Shown in pieces: positions 12,161-23,850 of a stretch of 64,000 bases of DNA. The stretch's first letter is position 1, and every line of letters begins with the position of its first letter. Location of the stretch: the NCBI RefSeq assembly GCF_028476545.1, contig NW_026731891.1:436501-500500 (forward strand). Reading direction: 5' to 3'. The position numbers and the translations under genes were made by a program. This DNA comes from Physella acuta. Taxonomy: Eukaryota > Mollusca > Gastropoda > Physidae. The notes under the pieces are model-generated. The model saw nothing but the letters and a program-made list of their open reading frames with translations. It did not search any database and was not told the origin of the DNA.

Positions 12161-13412
12161 CCAAGTTGGTACATCTAAAAAAGATTTACCGTGGCGGAGC
12201 ACGGGTATGCAGCTAGTTACATATAGGCCTATAACGGAAATGAAACCTACGTACTTCATTCAAAATATGTTTTAATAAATATTACTCTGCGTATATAGCC
12301 TACACACATTACATTTAACTAGCCGTCCCGGCCAGGCCCTGCTCTGGCTTCTGTGAAAAACCTTTCTGTTAAAGACCATTACCTGTGTGTTTAGTAATCA
12401 TCATAAACCCGGCATTGCCCACCCAAACCACAACCAACCAAAACCAAAACAACAAAACGCAAACATAACGCTAACACAATTACAAATACAAACGAAAACA
12501 AAAACCTAACAACAAACCCAACCACAACCACAAACACCAATACAAACACAAAGAAAAAACAAACAAAAAAGCAAACGAAAACAAAACCTAACAACAAACC
12601 CAATCACAACCACAAACACCAATACCAACACAAAAAAACAACGAAAAAGCAAACGAAAACAAACCAAATCCAAACGCAAAACCAACCAAAAACACAAATA
12701 CAAACCTAAAGAAAAAACACAAACAAAAACGAAAAACGAAAGAACAAAAACGAACCAAATCAAAACGCAACCACTAACGCAAACCCACCTAAACACAAAG
12801 AAAACACTAACGCGAACATAAACGCCCGGGGCGGAATCACCTGTTTTAGCTTAATGAACGACTATAGTACCCCAACTTATTCATAGTCTTTTGCACTCAC
12901 TTAAACGAATGCGCCGAACGCGCCTGTTTCAATTTAATGAACAATTATAATTATAATACTCCAAGCTTATCCGTAAAATACCTACAACATTTGCACTTGA
13001 TCAATCCCCGCTAATTATGTAATTATTTTTTTTTCCCAACACCAAAACAAAGTAATAAAAAGTAAATTCTTTTCCACTATTGCAATGGTTTTATAAAGGG
13101 AAGTAATTGTGTTTTCCTAATTTATCAAAGGGAAGTAAGTGCTATAGGACTAAATATAGACATAATTAGAATTTTTGTAAAAGATGATATTTTTTTAAAA
13201 CTTGTGTTAAATGAACATGCCGAAAATTATTACTTTCAGTTTGATAAATGAAAATTATTTCCCAAAACTTTCAATATTAATTTTTTAACTCATAAATTTA
13301 GACCATAAGGACTTTAATTATCTAACACTTAAATCCATCGAAGTATGTCAACGACAAACAAACAAACTTATTTTTACATACAGAATTGAGCTTTATATAT
13401 TAGATGATTAAT
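12161..13412. repeat. Unclassified dispersed element with CAAAAC-rich core
   Basis: From about 12316 (ACTAGCCGTCCCGGCCAGGC) to about 13408 (ACAAACAAACAAACTT ... TTTATATATTAGAT) the sequence has the head and tail style of a dispersed noncoding repeat. The middle (12415-12830) is a run of AACAAAACCAAA / CAAACACCAAT words with almost no T, which produces long spurious minus-strand frames rich in F, V and C. No gene seen. Confidence 0.5.
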
Positions 13413-14330
13413 CGTAAGTTGATTTGCACTTTCGGAATATTTAATACCTAATAGTATTAACACATTTCATACAAATATATATTTGTGACTTTTTTCCAGT
13501 GACTTTATTCCTGTGACTTTTTTCCTTGTGACTTTTTTTCTACAATCGTGTAGATATACATACAGTGACTTATTTATACGTTGAGCTGGAGGTTTTAAAA
13601 GCACAAGCAATATGGTCTATCATTTTAATTTTTTTTTTACATGCAATATATTAGTTTCATGTTTGTTTTTAAATGGTAGTACTTCGATGTTAAATTCAAT
13701 AAATGGACGTCAATTGGAAGTTTAGACCCCCCCCCGCCCCATCCACACGCGTCCACTTTCGACGACCCCCCCCCCCCCCCACACCACTAACCCCGCTCAT
13801 TGTGGACTCTACAAAAATTTAGTAGACCTCTCAAAACATGCTGCAACATTACTAAATTATTTAAATGACTCGTGCACATTAACTGATAATGTAATATATG
13901 GATTTGATGTTTTCGGTAACATCTATTACTAGGACTAAATAATAATGTCTCGAAGTCTACAGCATGTAAATTTACTGTGATTGTGTGAATGTGTTAAGAC
14001 TATCTAAATTTGTTCTTTATTGAAAGAGTGATCGCGCTGAAACGCTGTGTACCCTGCCTCTAGATTTTAAAGGGTTTTTACCCACTATTTTTCATAAAGA
14101 GTCAGAGTTTGCAGGCAGTTATACATTTTTTTAAAACTGAAAATGCGGTAGACCGAATTTTTACTGTCATTTGTGGCTGTCTAGCTATCAACGACTATTT
14201 GGGTTAGGGAAAATTTGGCTAATCAACGTGACGTCATTATATTACTTATACTCAAAATTACGCTGCGTGTATTTCCATGACAAACTGCCTCTCCCCATTT
14301 TTTTGTGGTCGCGCTGACCGTGAGCCCTAC
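13413..14330. other. Noncoding stretch
   Basis: AT-rich with two C runs near 13726-13780 and repeated GTGACTTTTTTCC words near 13485-13535. No coding signal or clear element edge. Confidence 0.45.
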
Positions 14331-14550
14331 CAGAGACGTAGCGAGGGGGGGGGAGGGGCGACATATGTTCCCGGGCGTCGACATTAGGGGGGCGCCAAAT
14401 TGAAAGTTTGAGGGGGGGGGGGCGTGCAAATGAAAAGGTCGAGGGGGTGCAAAGCGAAAGTTTGAGGGCGGGGGGTGCAAATGAAAAGTTCGAGGGGGGT
14501 GCAAATCGAAAGTTTGTCCCCGGGCGCCGGGAAGGGTCGCTACGCCTCTG
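14331..14550. mobile_element. Full-length hAT MITE (GCGTAGCGA family)
   Basis: Termini CAGAGACGTAGCGA and, inverted, CAGAGGCGTAGCGACC, flanked by an 8-bp duplication AGCCCTAC (14323-14330 and 14551-14558). The 8-bp target site and CAG ends fit the hAT superfamily. The inside is a set of GGTGCAAATCGAAAGTTTG units separated by G runs. No coding capacity. Confidence 0.9.
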
Positions 14551-14594
14551 AGCCCTACACACCTGACCAAGCGAGCACATTATACACGCGCTGT

Positions 14595-14613
14595 TATCTA
14601 TCTATCTATCTAT

Positions 14614-14675
<62 letters not shown>
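14595..14675. repeat. TATC/TA microsatellite
   Basis: TATC repeats then about 55 bases of TA. It is the left part of the TA tract into which the LTR element at 14676 inserted; the right part continues at 20136. Confidence 0.95.
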
Positions 14676-14679
<4 letters not shown>

Positions 14680-15393
14680 ACTAGGGTAGGCCTAACTACT
14701 AGTTACAATCTGATGCAACTGATAACGAACGATAAGCCGCGACGCAGTATTACAGTCTGATGCAACTGATAGCAGGTGGCTTATTGAATCGGACTGATAA
14801 CAATCTCAAAGCCAACGCGTGCTATTTTGGGAAACGGTACGAGGGGATTCAGACGGCCTGTCAACTTTGAGTGATAGGATGCAGATGTTTTATTAATCGG
14901 GCTGTACGTTAGAACTGCGCAACTAGTAGTCGGAGACATCGATTACAAATATCGATTACGGATGAATACAAGTACGAATACGAGTACGAATACAAGGGAT
15001 AAATAGGAGGGGACGGCGGAGCTCGCTCTCTTTCGATCGCTCGCTTTAGATCAGTCAGTCTGTGTGACAGTTGGTTATAGAACGGGTTAGCCGTCTTGGG
15101 TTAAGAAGGACGATAGACATGTGGATTCAGTTATATGAAGCCTAGTGAGGACTGTTAGGGGTCAGTTGATTCAGACTATTATTGTGAAGCATTCCTGTTG
15201 ATTCATTGTGTTATTTTGAAGCATTTCTTGATTCATGTAATAAAAGGATCAATAGCGAACCTGCATCTTCGAGTATTTCTACTGTGGTCGATGTTGTGTA
15301 GAATGAGTGGTTAAACTCGTTACATTTGGCACTACAGGCAAATAATCTCGTAACATGTGGCGTTGCGAGCAGGGTAACTGTTCGCTCGTTACA
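14676..15393 (+). repeat. 5' LTR of the 14.7-20.1 kb Gypsy element
   Basis: 718 bp, TGTAAC...GTTACA. Contains a TATA-like GGGATAAATAGG near 14996, a CGATCGCTCGC-rich leader, and AATAAAAGG near 15238 as a likely polyadenylation signal. Identical by eye to 19418-20135. Confidence 0.93.
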
Positions 15394-15617
15394 ATTGGCG
15401 TCGTCGGACAGGATGAATTCAACTAGACTTGCCGTTTTAGGCACCCATAGTCAACCTAGTTCATAACTGTGTTTAGTGTGTGTGTGTGAATTCGAACATT
15501 CAGGGACAGTGAAAATTGAGGAACGAGGAAAATTTTTCATACACACACGGTAAGAAACGTCTTTTTTTATTTGAAGGAAATAAATAAAAGGGAAAACTGA
15601 AATCAGAATCGAGGAAA

Positions 15618-18600
15618 TTGAAAAGAACAGAGATGAGACACCTTTCATTATCATTCTGGCTTGGTGTCACATGCTCTTTTGCTGCTGCAAGCATGTGGCT
15701 CAGTATACCCCTAGTTGTAGCACCAGCCACCCTGGGGACAGCTATGGGGCTGACCACCAGCATCCAGATAATTGTCATTGGTATCTCCAACTGGGTTGTT
15801 GGACAAATACTAGGCAAAGATGACAACCAAGAGATAGATGTAACCCTTAGACACTGGAAATGTGTCATGATCTCCCTTTTGGGCAACACTATCTGCTGCA
15901 TAGCTGCAACATTTTTCCTTGGTGTGAGGGGCAGACGCGGGAGTGGTATTTTAGATATCGGAAAGGGACAGAGACTCCTGCTGGCCCAACAATCTGAGCC
16001 AGATGAAGAAAGCCCAGAGATAGGCAACGGTGAAGATGACCCTTTGCCTCCAGAGGGACCAGGACAAAATGTGGACAAAAAGCCGATCCATATTGTGGTC
16101 CTGCCCAGTGAGTCCCACATCAACAAATTTTACGGGGACGGTGATCCAACCTTAACCAACAGGTTCAGTGAAGAGGTCAGGGCTGCCTGGGCCTCAAGAT
16201 ACATGTCACCAGAGGAAAGATTAAGACTGCTGATGGGAAGTATAGGAGAGACGGTCAGGGCAGAGGTAAAATGCCACGATAAAACCATCCAATCAGATCC
16301 AGATAAGGTGCTGGATCTGATTATGGAGACCTTTGGGGAGAGACGGTCGGGTTCGCAACTGCTAACGGTGTTAGTAGGCTTGAAGCAGAGAATGGCGGAG
16401 AGTGTGATGGAGTATTCACACCGAATGAACGGGGCCTTTGAAGCGGTAAAGGGCAAAATACCCGACATGGATGTACGCCTACTGAGGGACCATTTCATCG
16501 AGGGGCTAGCAACCCCGATCTTAAGGAGAGAGTTGAAAGAGGAGGTCCACAAAGACCCGCAGTTGACCTTCCTTCAGGTCAGGAACTCAGCGATCCGCAG
16601 GTCCGAGGATGAGGACCAATTGAACTGTTCGGTAGACAAAGTCTCTGTGCCGGAACAGAAACAATCCCCACCCACAGGGACCGGCACGGTGGAAACCATG
16701 ATGGCTCAGCTGTTGGCTCACCTGGAGAAGGTTGACCAACGATTGGAGAGGTTAGAGAGCAGGTCAACAGCTGAGAATCAGGAAAAGAACGGGACAAAAC
16801 AGAGACAGGTTGGACAGCCGCGACCCGCCGGTCCATCGCTCCGGCGGACGGCTGATGGTCGACCAATTTGCCTGTCCCGCTCACAACCCGGACATATGGC
16901 ACAACACTGTCCGGTGAAACGATCGCTCTCTGTAGGGCAGGTCAAGGCTACAGAGCGGCGAGGTTATGGCGTAAGAAACAAAAGGAAACAAACAATGAAA
17001 GAGAAATTATCCGATATGAAAAAAATGAACTGTGAAATGAACTTGAATGTTGAAAAGTTTCAAGTGAACAATTTGTTGGCTAAGAAAAATGATGATAAGG
17101 AAGAAATGGGTAGACTTAAGAATGAGATCTCAATGTTAACCAGGAAACTGGATAGGGAAAGTTCATGCAAATTAAAAGCACAGGAGAAATGTTCATCTTT
17201 AGAGTGTCTGTTATCGGAAGAAGTAAATAAAAATAGTAGACAACAGAACAGTGTTGGCATACTAGAAAAATTATCAGATATTGAAAAAGAACTTCAAATT
17301 ACAGCAAGGCTGGGATCCATCGAACAGCGATGGGCAGCAGAAATGGCACTCTTTGACCTGGAGATAAAATATCGCCCGGGGCGGTCCAATGTCAATGCGG
17401 ACGCCTTATCAAGGAATCCTTACGAGAGACCGGGCGATGAGGAAGAAACACTGACAGGAATATGTGAGGTCAGAGCGTCAACAGATATCCCTCATGGGAT
17501 ACAAGTGATGCAAAACGGGCAGACCGGGGTGGAGCACATATCCACAGAGCCCGGACTTATGGACAGTAGTGATTTTAACGGCCTTAATCACCAAAAGATA
17601 AGAGATGCCCAGAGAACGGATAGTGGCTTACAACCGCTATTGAAATACGTCCAGGAACAAAAATTCCCAGGAAGAAGGGAAAGAGAACAATTTGGTCGAG
17701 AAACAAAGAAAATACTGAGTCAGTGGGACCGTCTCAGTATAGAGGATGGTGTTCTCATGCGGAGAATTCATGACCAAATTGATGGGACAATACACCAGGT
17801 GGTGGTGCCTGGACAATTACGAGAAGAAGTGCTAAGGTTGGCACATGACAGGGCAGGACACCAGGGTCAGGACAGGACGCACAAAATATTACGACGGAGG
17901 TGTTACTGGCCCAATATGGAAATGGAGGTCAAACGCCATTGTGAGGCTTGTGTGAGGTGTCAGCATGCGAAAATGCCAGTTGTCAAAATGAGACAGCCAT
18001 CAGGACACCTACTAGCGACAAGACCACTAGAGATTGTGGCTATGGACTTTACGTCGTTGGAGCAATCATCGGATGGGACGGAACATGTGTTGGTAATGAC
18101 TGATGTATTCACCAAATGGACGGTGGCGGTGCCCACACGAGATCAGACTGCCAAAACAGTGGCAAAGGTATTAATAGAACATTGGTTCATCAAATATGGC
18201 ATACCAAGACAATTACACTCTGACCAAGGAAGGGCCTTCGAGTCAGAAGTAATCAACCAACTGTGCAGCCACTACGGGATCAACAAATCTAGAACAACCA
18301 CATTTAATCCGAAAGGAAACGGACAGTGTGAGCGGTTCAACCGCAGCATGCATGATTTGCTGCGTACCCTAGAACCTGAACAGAAAAAACGTTGGCCGGA
18401 TTTTCTCCCAGAGTTGGTATATCTATACAACTGCACCCCCCATGCCACAACGGGCTTTGCGCCACACATGTTGCTGTTCGGACGGGAGGCTCGACTCCCT
18501 CTTGATTTGTTCCTAGGAAAAAGGGAGAGTATGACTGGCTCATACACCGCACTGGAATATGTGAATGAACATATGAGAAGAATTAGAGAAATGTACAGGG

Positions 18601-19217
18601 TAGTACAGGAAAGACTAGAACATGAATCTCGGCGAAGGGAACCGCCGGTACAGACAAAGGACCCGCCACTCAAACTGAACGACAGGGTATTACTGCGTAG
18701 CCACCCGTTAGGCAGAAATAAGATCCACGACCTCTGGGGACAGGAGATATGGCAAGTCGTGGAGATGCCTAAAGTAGCAGGTGGCCCCTTTAAGATAAGA
18801 CCCATCGATCACGCCAAACCGGATCGGTGGGCGAACATTGCTCAATTAAAGAAATATTGGAATAGGCAAGAAGAGCAGTTACACACAGAGAAACCTAAGA
18901 CAATTAGGGAACCGGAAGTTACAACGGAAATTCACATACCCATCCCGGAACCATATCACCATCAACAGAACAACAGCGATACACAAGTGGAGGATAACGG
19001 CAACAAAGAGGATCCCGTTCCTCCCAGAAGCAGAGAGACAGTAGACCATCAGATAAGTGGTCCGCGGAGAAGTTTGAGGAACAGAAGGAAGACGAAATTT
19101 TTTGTCAGCAACCATCAATTCTTTCATGGTCGCGCTGGTATGAGAACAGACTGTTCAAAAAGCTATAAAAGTGAACTGGTGAAGGCACCAAATGGAAAGG
19201 GTGGATGTGAATTCTAG
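15618..19217 (+). CDS. Chimeric gag-integrase polyprotein with MFS-like and coiled-coil segments
   Basis: 1199 codons. Residues about 1-110 are not gag-like: LGVTCSFAAASMWLSIPLVV, LGTAMGLTTSIQI and VGQILGK fit the last membrane helices of major facilitator proteins of the MFSD1 type (LGTAxGxxxSIQ motif). Residues about 120-330 are a Ty3/Gypsy gag capsid region (FSEEVRAAWASRY, LVGLKQRMAESVMEY), then a zinc-knuckle-like QPGHMAQHCP. About 440-570 is a charged coiled coil (MKEKLSDMKKMN, MGRLKNEISMLTRKLDRES) unlike usual pol. It is followed by an RNase H tail (ALFDLEIKYRPGRSNVNADA) and integrase with HHCC zinc region, DxD core signatures (VAMDFT, HSDQGRAFES) and a chromodomain-free tail. The gag and integrase calls are firm; the host origin of the other two parts is inference. 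Confidence 0.85.
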   Translation: MKRTEMRHLSLSFWLGVTCSFAAASMWLSIPLVVAPATLGTAMGLTTSIQIIVIGISNWVVGQILGKDDNQEIDVTLRHWKCVMISLLGNTICCIAATFFLGVRGRRGSGILDIGKGQRLLLAQQSEPDEESPEIGNGEDDPLPPEGPGQNVDKKPIHIVVLPSESHINKFYGDGDPTLTNRFSEEVRAAWASRYMSPEERLRLLMGSIGETVRAEVKCHDKTIQSDPDKVLDLIMETFGERRSGSQLLTVLVGLKQRMAESVMEYSHRMNGAFEAVKGKIPDMDVRLLRDHFIEGLATPILRRELKEEVHKDPQLTFLQVRNSAIRRSEDEDQLNCSVDKVSVPEQKQSPPTGTGTVETMMAQLLAHLEKVDQRLERLESRSTAENQEKNGTKQRQVGQPRPAGPSLRRTADGRPICLSRSQPGHMAQHCPVKRSLSVGQVKATERRGYGVRNKRKQTMKEKLSDMKKMNCEMNLNVEKFQVNNLLAKKNDDKEEMGRLKNEISMLTRKLDRESSCKLKAQEKCSSLECLLSEEVNKNSRQQNSVGILEKLSDIEKELQITARLGSIEQRWAAEMALFDLEIKYRPGRSNVNADALSRNPYERPGDEEETLTGICEVRASTDIPHGIQVMQNGQTGVEHISTEPGLMDSSDFNGLNHQKIRDAQRTDSGLQPLLKYVQEQKFPGRREREQFGRETKKILSQWDRLSIEDGVLMRRIHDQIDGTIHQVVVPGQLREEVLRLAHDRAGHQGQDRTHKILRRRCYWPNMEMEVKRHCEACVRCQHAKMPVVKMRQPSGHLLATRPLEIVAMDFTSLEQSSDGTEHVLVMTDVFTKWTVAVPTRDQTAKTVAKVLIEHWFIKYGIPRQLHSDQGRAFESEVINQLCSHYGINKSRTTTFNPKGNGQCERFNRSMHDLLRTLEPEQKKRWPDFLPELVYLYNCTPHATTGFAPHMLLFGREARLPLDLFLGKRESMTGSYTALEYVNEHMRRIREMYRVVQERLEHESRRREPPVQTKDPPLKLNDRVLLRSHPLGRNKIHDLWGQEIWQVVEMPKVAGGPFKIRPIDHAKPDRWANIAQLKKYWNRQEEQLHTEKPKTIREPEVTTEIHIPIPEPYHHQQNNSDTQVEDNGNKEDPVPPRSRETVDHQISGPRRSLRNRRKTKFFVSNHQFFHGRAGMRTDCSKSYKSELVKAPNGKGGCEF

Positions 19218-19417
19218 AACTGTTTTGTGTCTCAGGAAGATGATGTAGACACAGTTGATATGTGAAATAGGTATAACTGTCAATCGTATACGAATGGGAC
19301 GACGTGGACAGTGAGTGGAACAATAAATTTTTTTACGATGGTGCGATGGACTTTGGAGGAATGCACCTGCCAAGCGTTGTTTGTGGTTGAAAACACACAA
19401 AAAAAGGCAGGGGTGGA

Positions 19418-20131
19418 TGTAACTAGGGTAGGCCTAACTACTAGTTACAATCTGATGCAACTGATAACGAACGATAAGCCGCGACGCAGTATTACAGTCT
19501 GATGCAACTGATAGCAGGTGGCTTATTGAATCGGACTGATAACAATCTCAAAGCCAACGCGTGCTATTTTGGGAAACGGTACGAGGGGATTCAGACGGCC
19601 TGTCAACTTTGAGTGATAGGATGCAGATGTTTTATTAATCGGGCTGTACGTTAGAACTGCGCAACTAGTAGTCGGAGACATCGATTACAAATATCGATTA
19701 CGGATGAATACAAGTACGAATACGAGTACGAATACAAGGGATAAATAGGAGGGGACGGCGGAGCTCGCTCTCTTTCGATCGCTCGCTTTAGATCAGTCAG
19801 TCTGTGTGACAGTTGGTTATAGAACGGGTTAGCCGTCTTGGGTTAAGAAGGACGATAGACATGTGGATTCAGTTATATGAAGCCTAGTGAGGACTGTTAG
19901 GGGTCAGTTGATTCAGACTATTATTGTGAAGCATTCCTGTTGATTCATTGTGTTATTTTGAAGCATTTCTTGATTCATGTAATAAAAGGATCAATAGCGA
20001 ACCTGCATCTTCGAGTATTTCTACTGTGGTCGATGTTGTGTAGAATGAGTGGTTAAACTCGTTACATTTGGCACTACAGGCAAATAATCTCGTAACATGT
20101 GGCGTTGCGAGCAGGGTAACTGTTCGCTCGT

Positions 20132-20135
<4 letters not shown>
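19418..20135 (+). repeat. 3' LTR of the 14.7-20.1 kb Gypsy element
   Basis: 718 bp, same as the 5' LTR by eye. The host TA tract resumes directly after the terminal TTACA. Confidence 0.93.

Positions 20136-20193
<58 letters not shown>
20136..20193. repeat. TA microsatellite
   Basis: About 58 bases of TA between the Gypsy 3' LTR and the inverted solo LTR. Confidence 0.97.
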
Positions 20194-20197
<4 letters not shown>

Positions 20198-20847
20198 ACC
20201 GAGTCTATTTGCTTGTAGTGCCAAATGTTACCGATTTCACTGCTGACAGAGCCAAATGTTACCGAGTGTATTTACTCGTGCTACCTTTGACCAGCACACA
20301 ACATCGACCACAATATAGATACTCGGAAATGCAGGTTTACATTGATCTCTTTATTACATGAATCAATAGAAATGCTCCACATAACAATGCACCAATGTTC
20401 CACAAAAATACAATGAACCAACTGACCCCCACTGTCCTCACTAGTCCTCACATAACAGAATGCACGTGTCCATAATTCCTATCCTCACATAACACAATAC
20501 GTCTACCCCGTTCAGTAACCAACTTGATACTGCCCCTAACACGTCTCTACAGTTCGGCTTCCCCTTCTCAACTGTCTCCTTCCTATTTTATCTCCTCGTA
20601 TTCGTAATCGTATTCGTAATCGTATTCGTAATCGTATTCGTAATCGATTCTCATCGTTGCATCAGAATATTAATTGCGCAGCTCTGTCGTACAGTCCGAT
20701 TTTTAGACCACCTGCACTATTACGTCAGACTGTGACTGCGCAGCGGTTTTGTCGTATTGCTTCCCAAAATACGCCTTGGCTTATCAGTCCAACACCTGCA
20801 CTATTGCGTTCTTAACAATAGTGACTAGTAACTAGGCCTACACTAGT

Positions 20848-20851
<4 letters not shown>
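20194..20851 (-). mobile_element. Older solo LTR of the same Gypsy family, inverted
   Basis: The reverse complement begins TGTAACTAGTGTAGGCCTAG and ends GGTAACA, parallel to the LTR at 14676. Shared blocks include the TTTGGCACTACAAGCAAAT region, the GAATACGATTACGAATACGA-like repeat and AATAAAGAGATCAATG. It is clearly diverged from the 14676 LTR, so it is older. TA tracts lie on both sides. Confidence 0.85.
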
Positions 20852-20903
<52 letters not shown>

Positions 20904-20910
20904 TATATAA
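20852..20910. repeat. TA microsatellite
   Basis: TA repeat interrupted by one TATGTATA. Confidence 0.95.
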
Positions 20911-22200
20911 AGCAATTTATGTGTGTCTGTCTGTCTTTCTGTCTGTATGTCTGTCTGTGTGTCTTTTATGCATTACCACACCTCTTATCACATCGCTGTG
21001 AAACTTTGGGAAGTTGTTGAGAATATTCCTGGGGAGGTTTCCTCGGGGTGGCACCCCGGCAGGGCGCGATTTGTTTTTTCTCTATGTACGGTATATAAAA
21101 AAATAAAAGTACGATGTGGTTCGACACCATTCATCCGATCGCCATCAAACTTTAATGAGTTCATTAGAACACTCTGGAGAAGGGTTTTGTATAAAAATCA
21201 TTTTTAATTTCACAAGGGCGGCGCCACGGGAGAGTGCGATTTTTCGCTATATGCGGTATATAAAAATAATAAAAGTGAATTGCGGTGACACCGTTCACAA
21301 GATCGCCATGAAACTTTGGGATGATGTTGAGAATATTCCTGGGGAGGTATCTGCGCTAAAAATCATTTTCAAATTCTTTGGGGTGGCGCCCCGGCAGGGC
21401 GCGATTTTTTTCTCTATATATGGTATATACAAATAAAAGTCGATTGCGGTCTCACAACGTTTATCCGATAGCCATCAAACTTCAGGGACTTGATTAGAAC
21501 ACTTCAGGTAAGGGTTCTGTAAAAAATCATTTTTATTTTCGCAAGGGCGGCGCCACAGGAGGGTGCGATTTTCTCTATATACGGTATATAAAAATAAACG
21601 TCGATTGCGGTTTCACGGCGTTATTCCGATCGCCATCAAACTGTGGGGAGTTGATTAGAACACTCCGGGGAAGGTTTCTGTTTAAAAATATATTTTTTTT
21701 TAATTTCGCAAGGGCGGCGCCACGGAATGGTGGGATTTTTCTCTAAATACGGTATATAAAAATAAAAGACGATTGCGGTCAGTGTTTCTTCCAGACTTTT
21801 TTCTCCGGGGGGGGGGGGGCACTTGAAATCTTCGGGGGGCGGTAAACTTTCTTCGGGGGGGGGGGGGGCGGACACTGTTAAAAGTATATATTTTCTATAT
21901 AAATTATATAAATTTCATTTCGTTCGGGGGGGGGGGGGGCGGTAAAAAAAATTCGGGGGGGGGGGGGGCTTTGCCCCCCCCCCCCCCCCACCGAAGAGAT
22001 GCCTAGAAGAAACTCTGATTGCGGTTCGACACAGTTGATCCCGGTGCCATAAAACTTTAGGGAGTTGATGAATACTCCCGAGAAGGTTTCTGGGGTGGGA
22101 GGGGGGATAGGGGTGGGTGGTGGGGAAGGGGGATTTAATTTTGCATGGGTGGCCCCCCGGCAGGATGCGATTTGGCCCCTTTGTGTTTCCCGTGAGCGCT
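20911..22200 (+). repeat. Tandem array of about 163-bp units
   Basis: Starts with a GTCTGTCTGTC-rich lead-in. Units contain CACCGTTCACAAGATCGCCAT, AAACTTTGGGATGATGTTGA, GAATATTCCTGGGGAGG, GGGGTGGCGCCCCGGCAGGG and a TATGGTATATAC end. Unit starts near 20978, 21126, 21289, 21452, 21615 and, after the inserted MITE, about 22031. Copies have diverged noticeably, so the array is old. No coding capacity. Confidence 0.85.
21780..22017. mobile_element. hAT MITE with G/C-run core, copy 1
   Basis: Termini CAGTGTTTCTTCCAG and, inverted, CAGAGTTTCTTCTAG; 8-bp target duplication ATTGCGGT at 21772-21779 and 22018-22025. The inside has TTCGGGGGG-type runs, TATATTTTCTATATAAATTA and a TTTGCCCCC C run. It interrupts the last unit of the 163-bp array. 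Same family as 30650-30849 but with much longer G and C runs. Confidence 0.92.
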
Positions 22201-22629
22201 ATGGTGACTATGTTCGGTCTAATCAGTATGATAGACAATGGATAGGATGAGGCGTTACAAACGCTTACTAAATTGAATCAGGCGTGTCTTGCAAATAAAA
22301 ATGTCTGTTTCAAATCATGTTCATTTGTGTCACTTTAGCGAATGACGTTAACAGGCACGATGGCCTGTTAGTTTTAAGGAGCCAGTGGTGGTACGCCGCG
22401 CCTATGCGGTAGTGTAATCGGGGGGGGGATGGAGGGTTTGCTCCTGAGAACGCCCCTCTACGTCCCTGACACATGGGCGGTCACCGAAGTGTGTTCTACC
22501 TCATTATTTCGGTGAGTGATTAATGTACACTCAAGGTTTTCATGTGGTAGTGTAGGTAAACCCGTGTCCCGATATTTATGATCCAAGCTTAGGCATTGTT
22601 TACATTTAAATAACTCACTTTTAGAAAAC
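22201..22629. other. Noncoding stretch
   Basis: Unique-looking sequence with one G run near 22420. No gene recognised. Confidence 0.4.
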
Positions 22630-22634
22630 AATAT

Positions 22635-22824
22635 TATAATAGATTGACGACAGAAGCCTGTGGTTGTGTATAACACGTTTATTGGGTCTAACTACCACGA
22701 TGGTAATACCAGAGAGGACGGAAGGAAGTACACAAGGGACATCACTCAAGATAACAATATTATAAATATAACTAATACAGAAGAGTGAGTTCCCTTGACC
22801 TCACAATTATTTCAATCTATTACA
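22635..22824 (-). repeat. 3' LTR of the minus-strand Gypsy element
   Basis: 190 bp; same as 26789-26978 by eye. Confidence 0.92.
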
Positions 22825-23850
22825 TCCCTTTACCCTTAGAACACAATAACACATCTCTCAATAGAACAATTGATAGTATCCTAAAATCACCAATTATATT
22901 GTAACATGAACACTATGGTAGATTACATCCTTACAAACAATGCACAATATGCTACAACATAATCAAAATACAAAACAATAATGTCAAAGTCCTTTTGACC
23001 TTTAGAATCATAGGTCTAACTTATTTGGGACTTTGATTGTCCTGCTTGACCTTCTCAGTGGCTTTTGATTTGGTGACTCAAGATTCTGACCATCTGGATT
23101 CTCTATCTCAGGAGGTCTAGGATTTAAATCATTAACTCCAGAATTTACATTTTCTGACTCCAGACAACTTGGTTCACTCATATCAACAGAACTTGGTTGT
23201 GGAACAAACTGAGTTGGTGTGAACTGATCAGATTTGGTGGGATTGATAGATTCACACTTATTATCTGCACAAGTTATTTTTAACTTTATAAGACACAGGT
23301 CCTGTACCTTGAACAATTTGACCTGGTATCCATTTTTCCTTTCTCCCATAATTTCTTAGATACACATTCTTATTAACACCAAATTCTCTTTCAATGCATG
23401 TGTTGTCATGATTTAATGGAACTATTTTTGAATTGGCATCTGAAAGTATTATGCTATTATTCAGATCCTTAACTGACATAGATTTCTTTGATTGATCAAT
23501 TTTCTCAGGTAATCTGATAGTGCTTTCCTGGTAACCAAAAATACTGTTTATGAGTAATATTCTGGACCATATCACTTTGCAACTGTGATCCAGTATTTGA
23601 AGTGGGTGTATTAAATGGCAAAAATCTTTTTCTTCTTTTGATGTTACCCTTTTAGTTTCTGTAAGTGCTAATGATGTTAGCAAAGTTGTTTGATGATCAC
23701 ATTCCTTCTTACTAATGTATTTTCTTTAAAACATTTGAAATTGCCATATCACCATAATCATTTATGAAGTTACAAATACTTTGTTTAGGTAATTCTGACT
23801 GATAATGGACTGCATCTTCTCCATCATTTATATTATCTTCACAAAGGGTT

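Larger units (their letters stand above)
14676..20135 (+). mobile_element. Young Ty3/Gypsy-type LTR element carrying host-like segments
   Basis: A 5.46-kb element with two 718-bp LTRs (14676-15393, 19418-20135) that read the same throughout by eye, starting TGTAAC and ending GTTACA, which indicates a recent insertion. It sits inside a TA microsatellite, with TA on both sides. Next to the 5' LTR is a primer-binding-site-like TTGGCGTCGTCGGACAGG. A single long frame holds a gag-like part, zinc-knuckle-like region, an RNase H tail motif and a Gypsy integrase. I do not recognise protease or reverse transcriptase in it, so it probably relies on another element. Two other segments look host-derived (see the coding entry). 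The long frame looks whole. Confidence 0.9.

Noticed and set aside
11761-12796. Many V/C/W-rich and T/Q/N-rich frames
   Set aside because: Low-complexity TGTGGT and CAAAAC sequence, no protein family features.
14223-14580. Proline/phenylalanine-rich minus-strand frames
   Set aside because: Lie in a MITE made of G runs and GGTGCAAATCGAAAG units.
20021-20361. YIYIYI-containing frames on both strands
   Set aside because: Run through a TA microsatellite and LTR ends.
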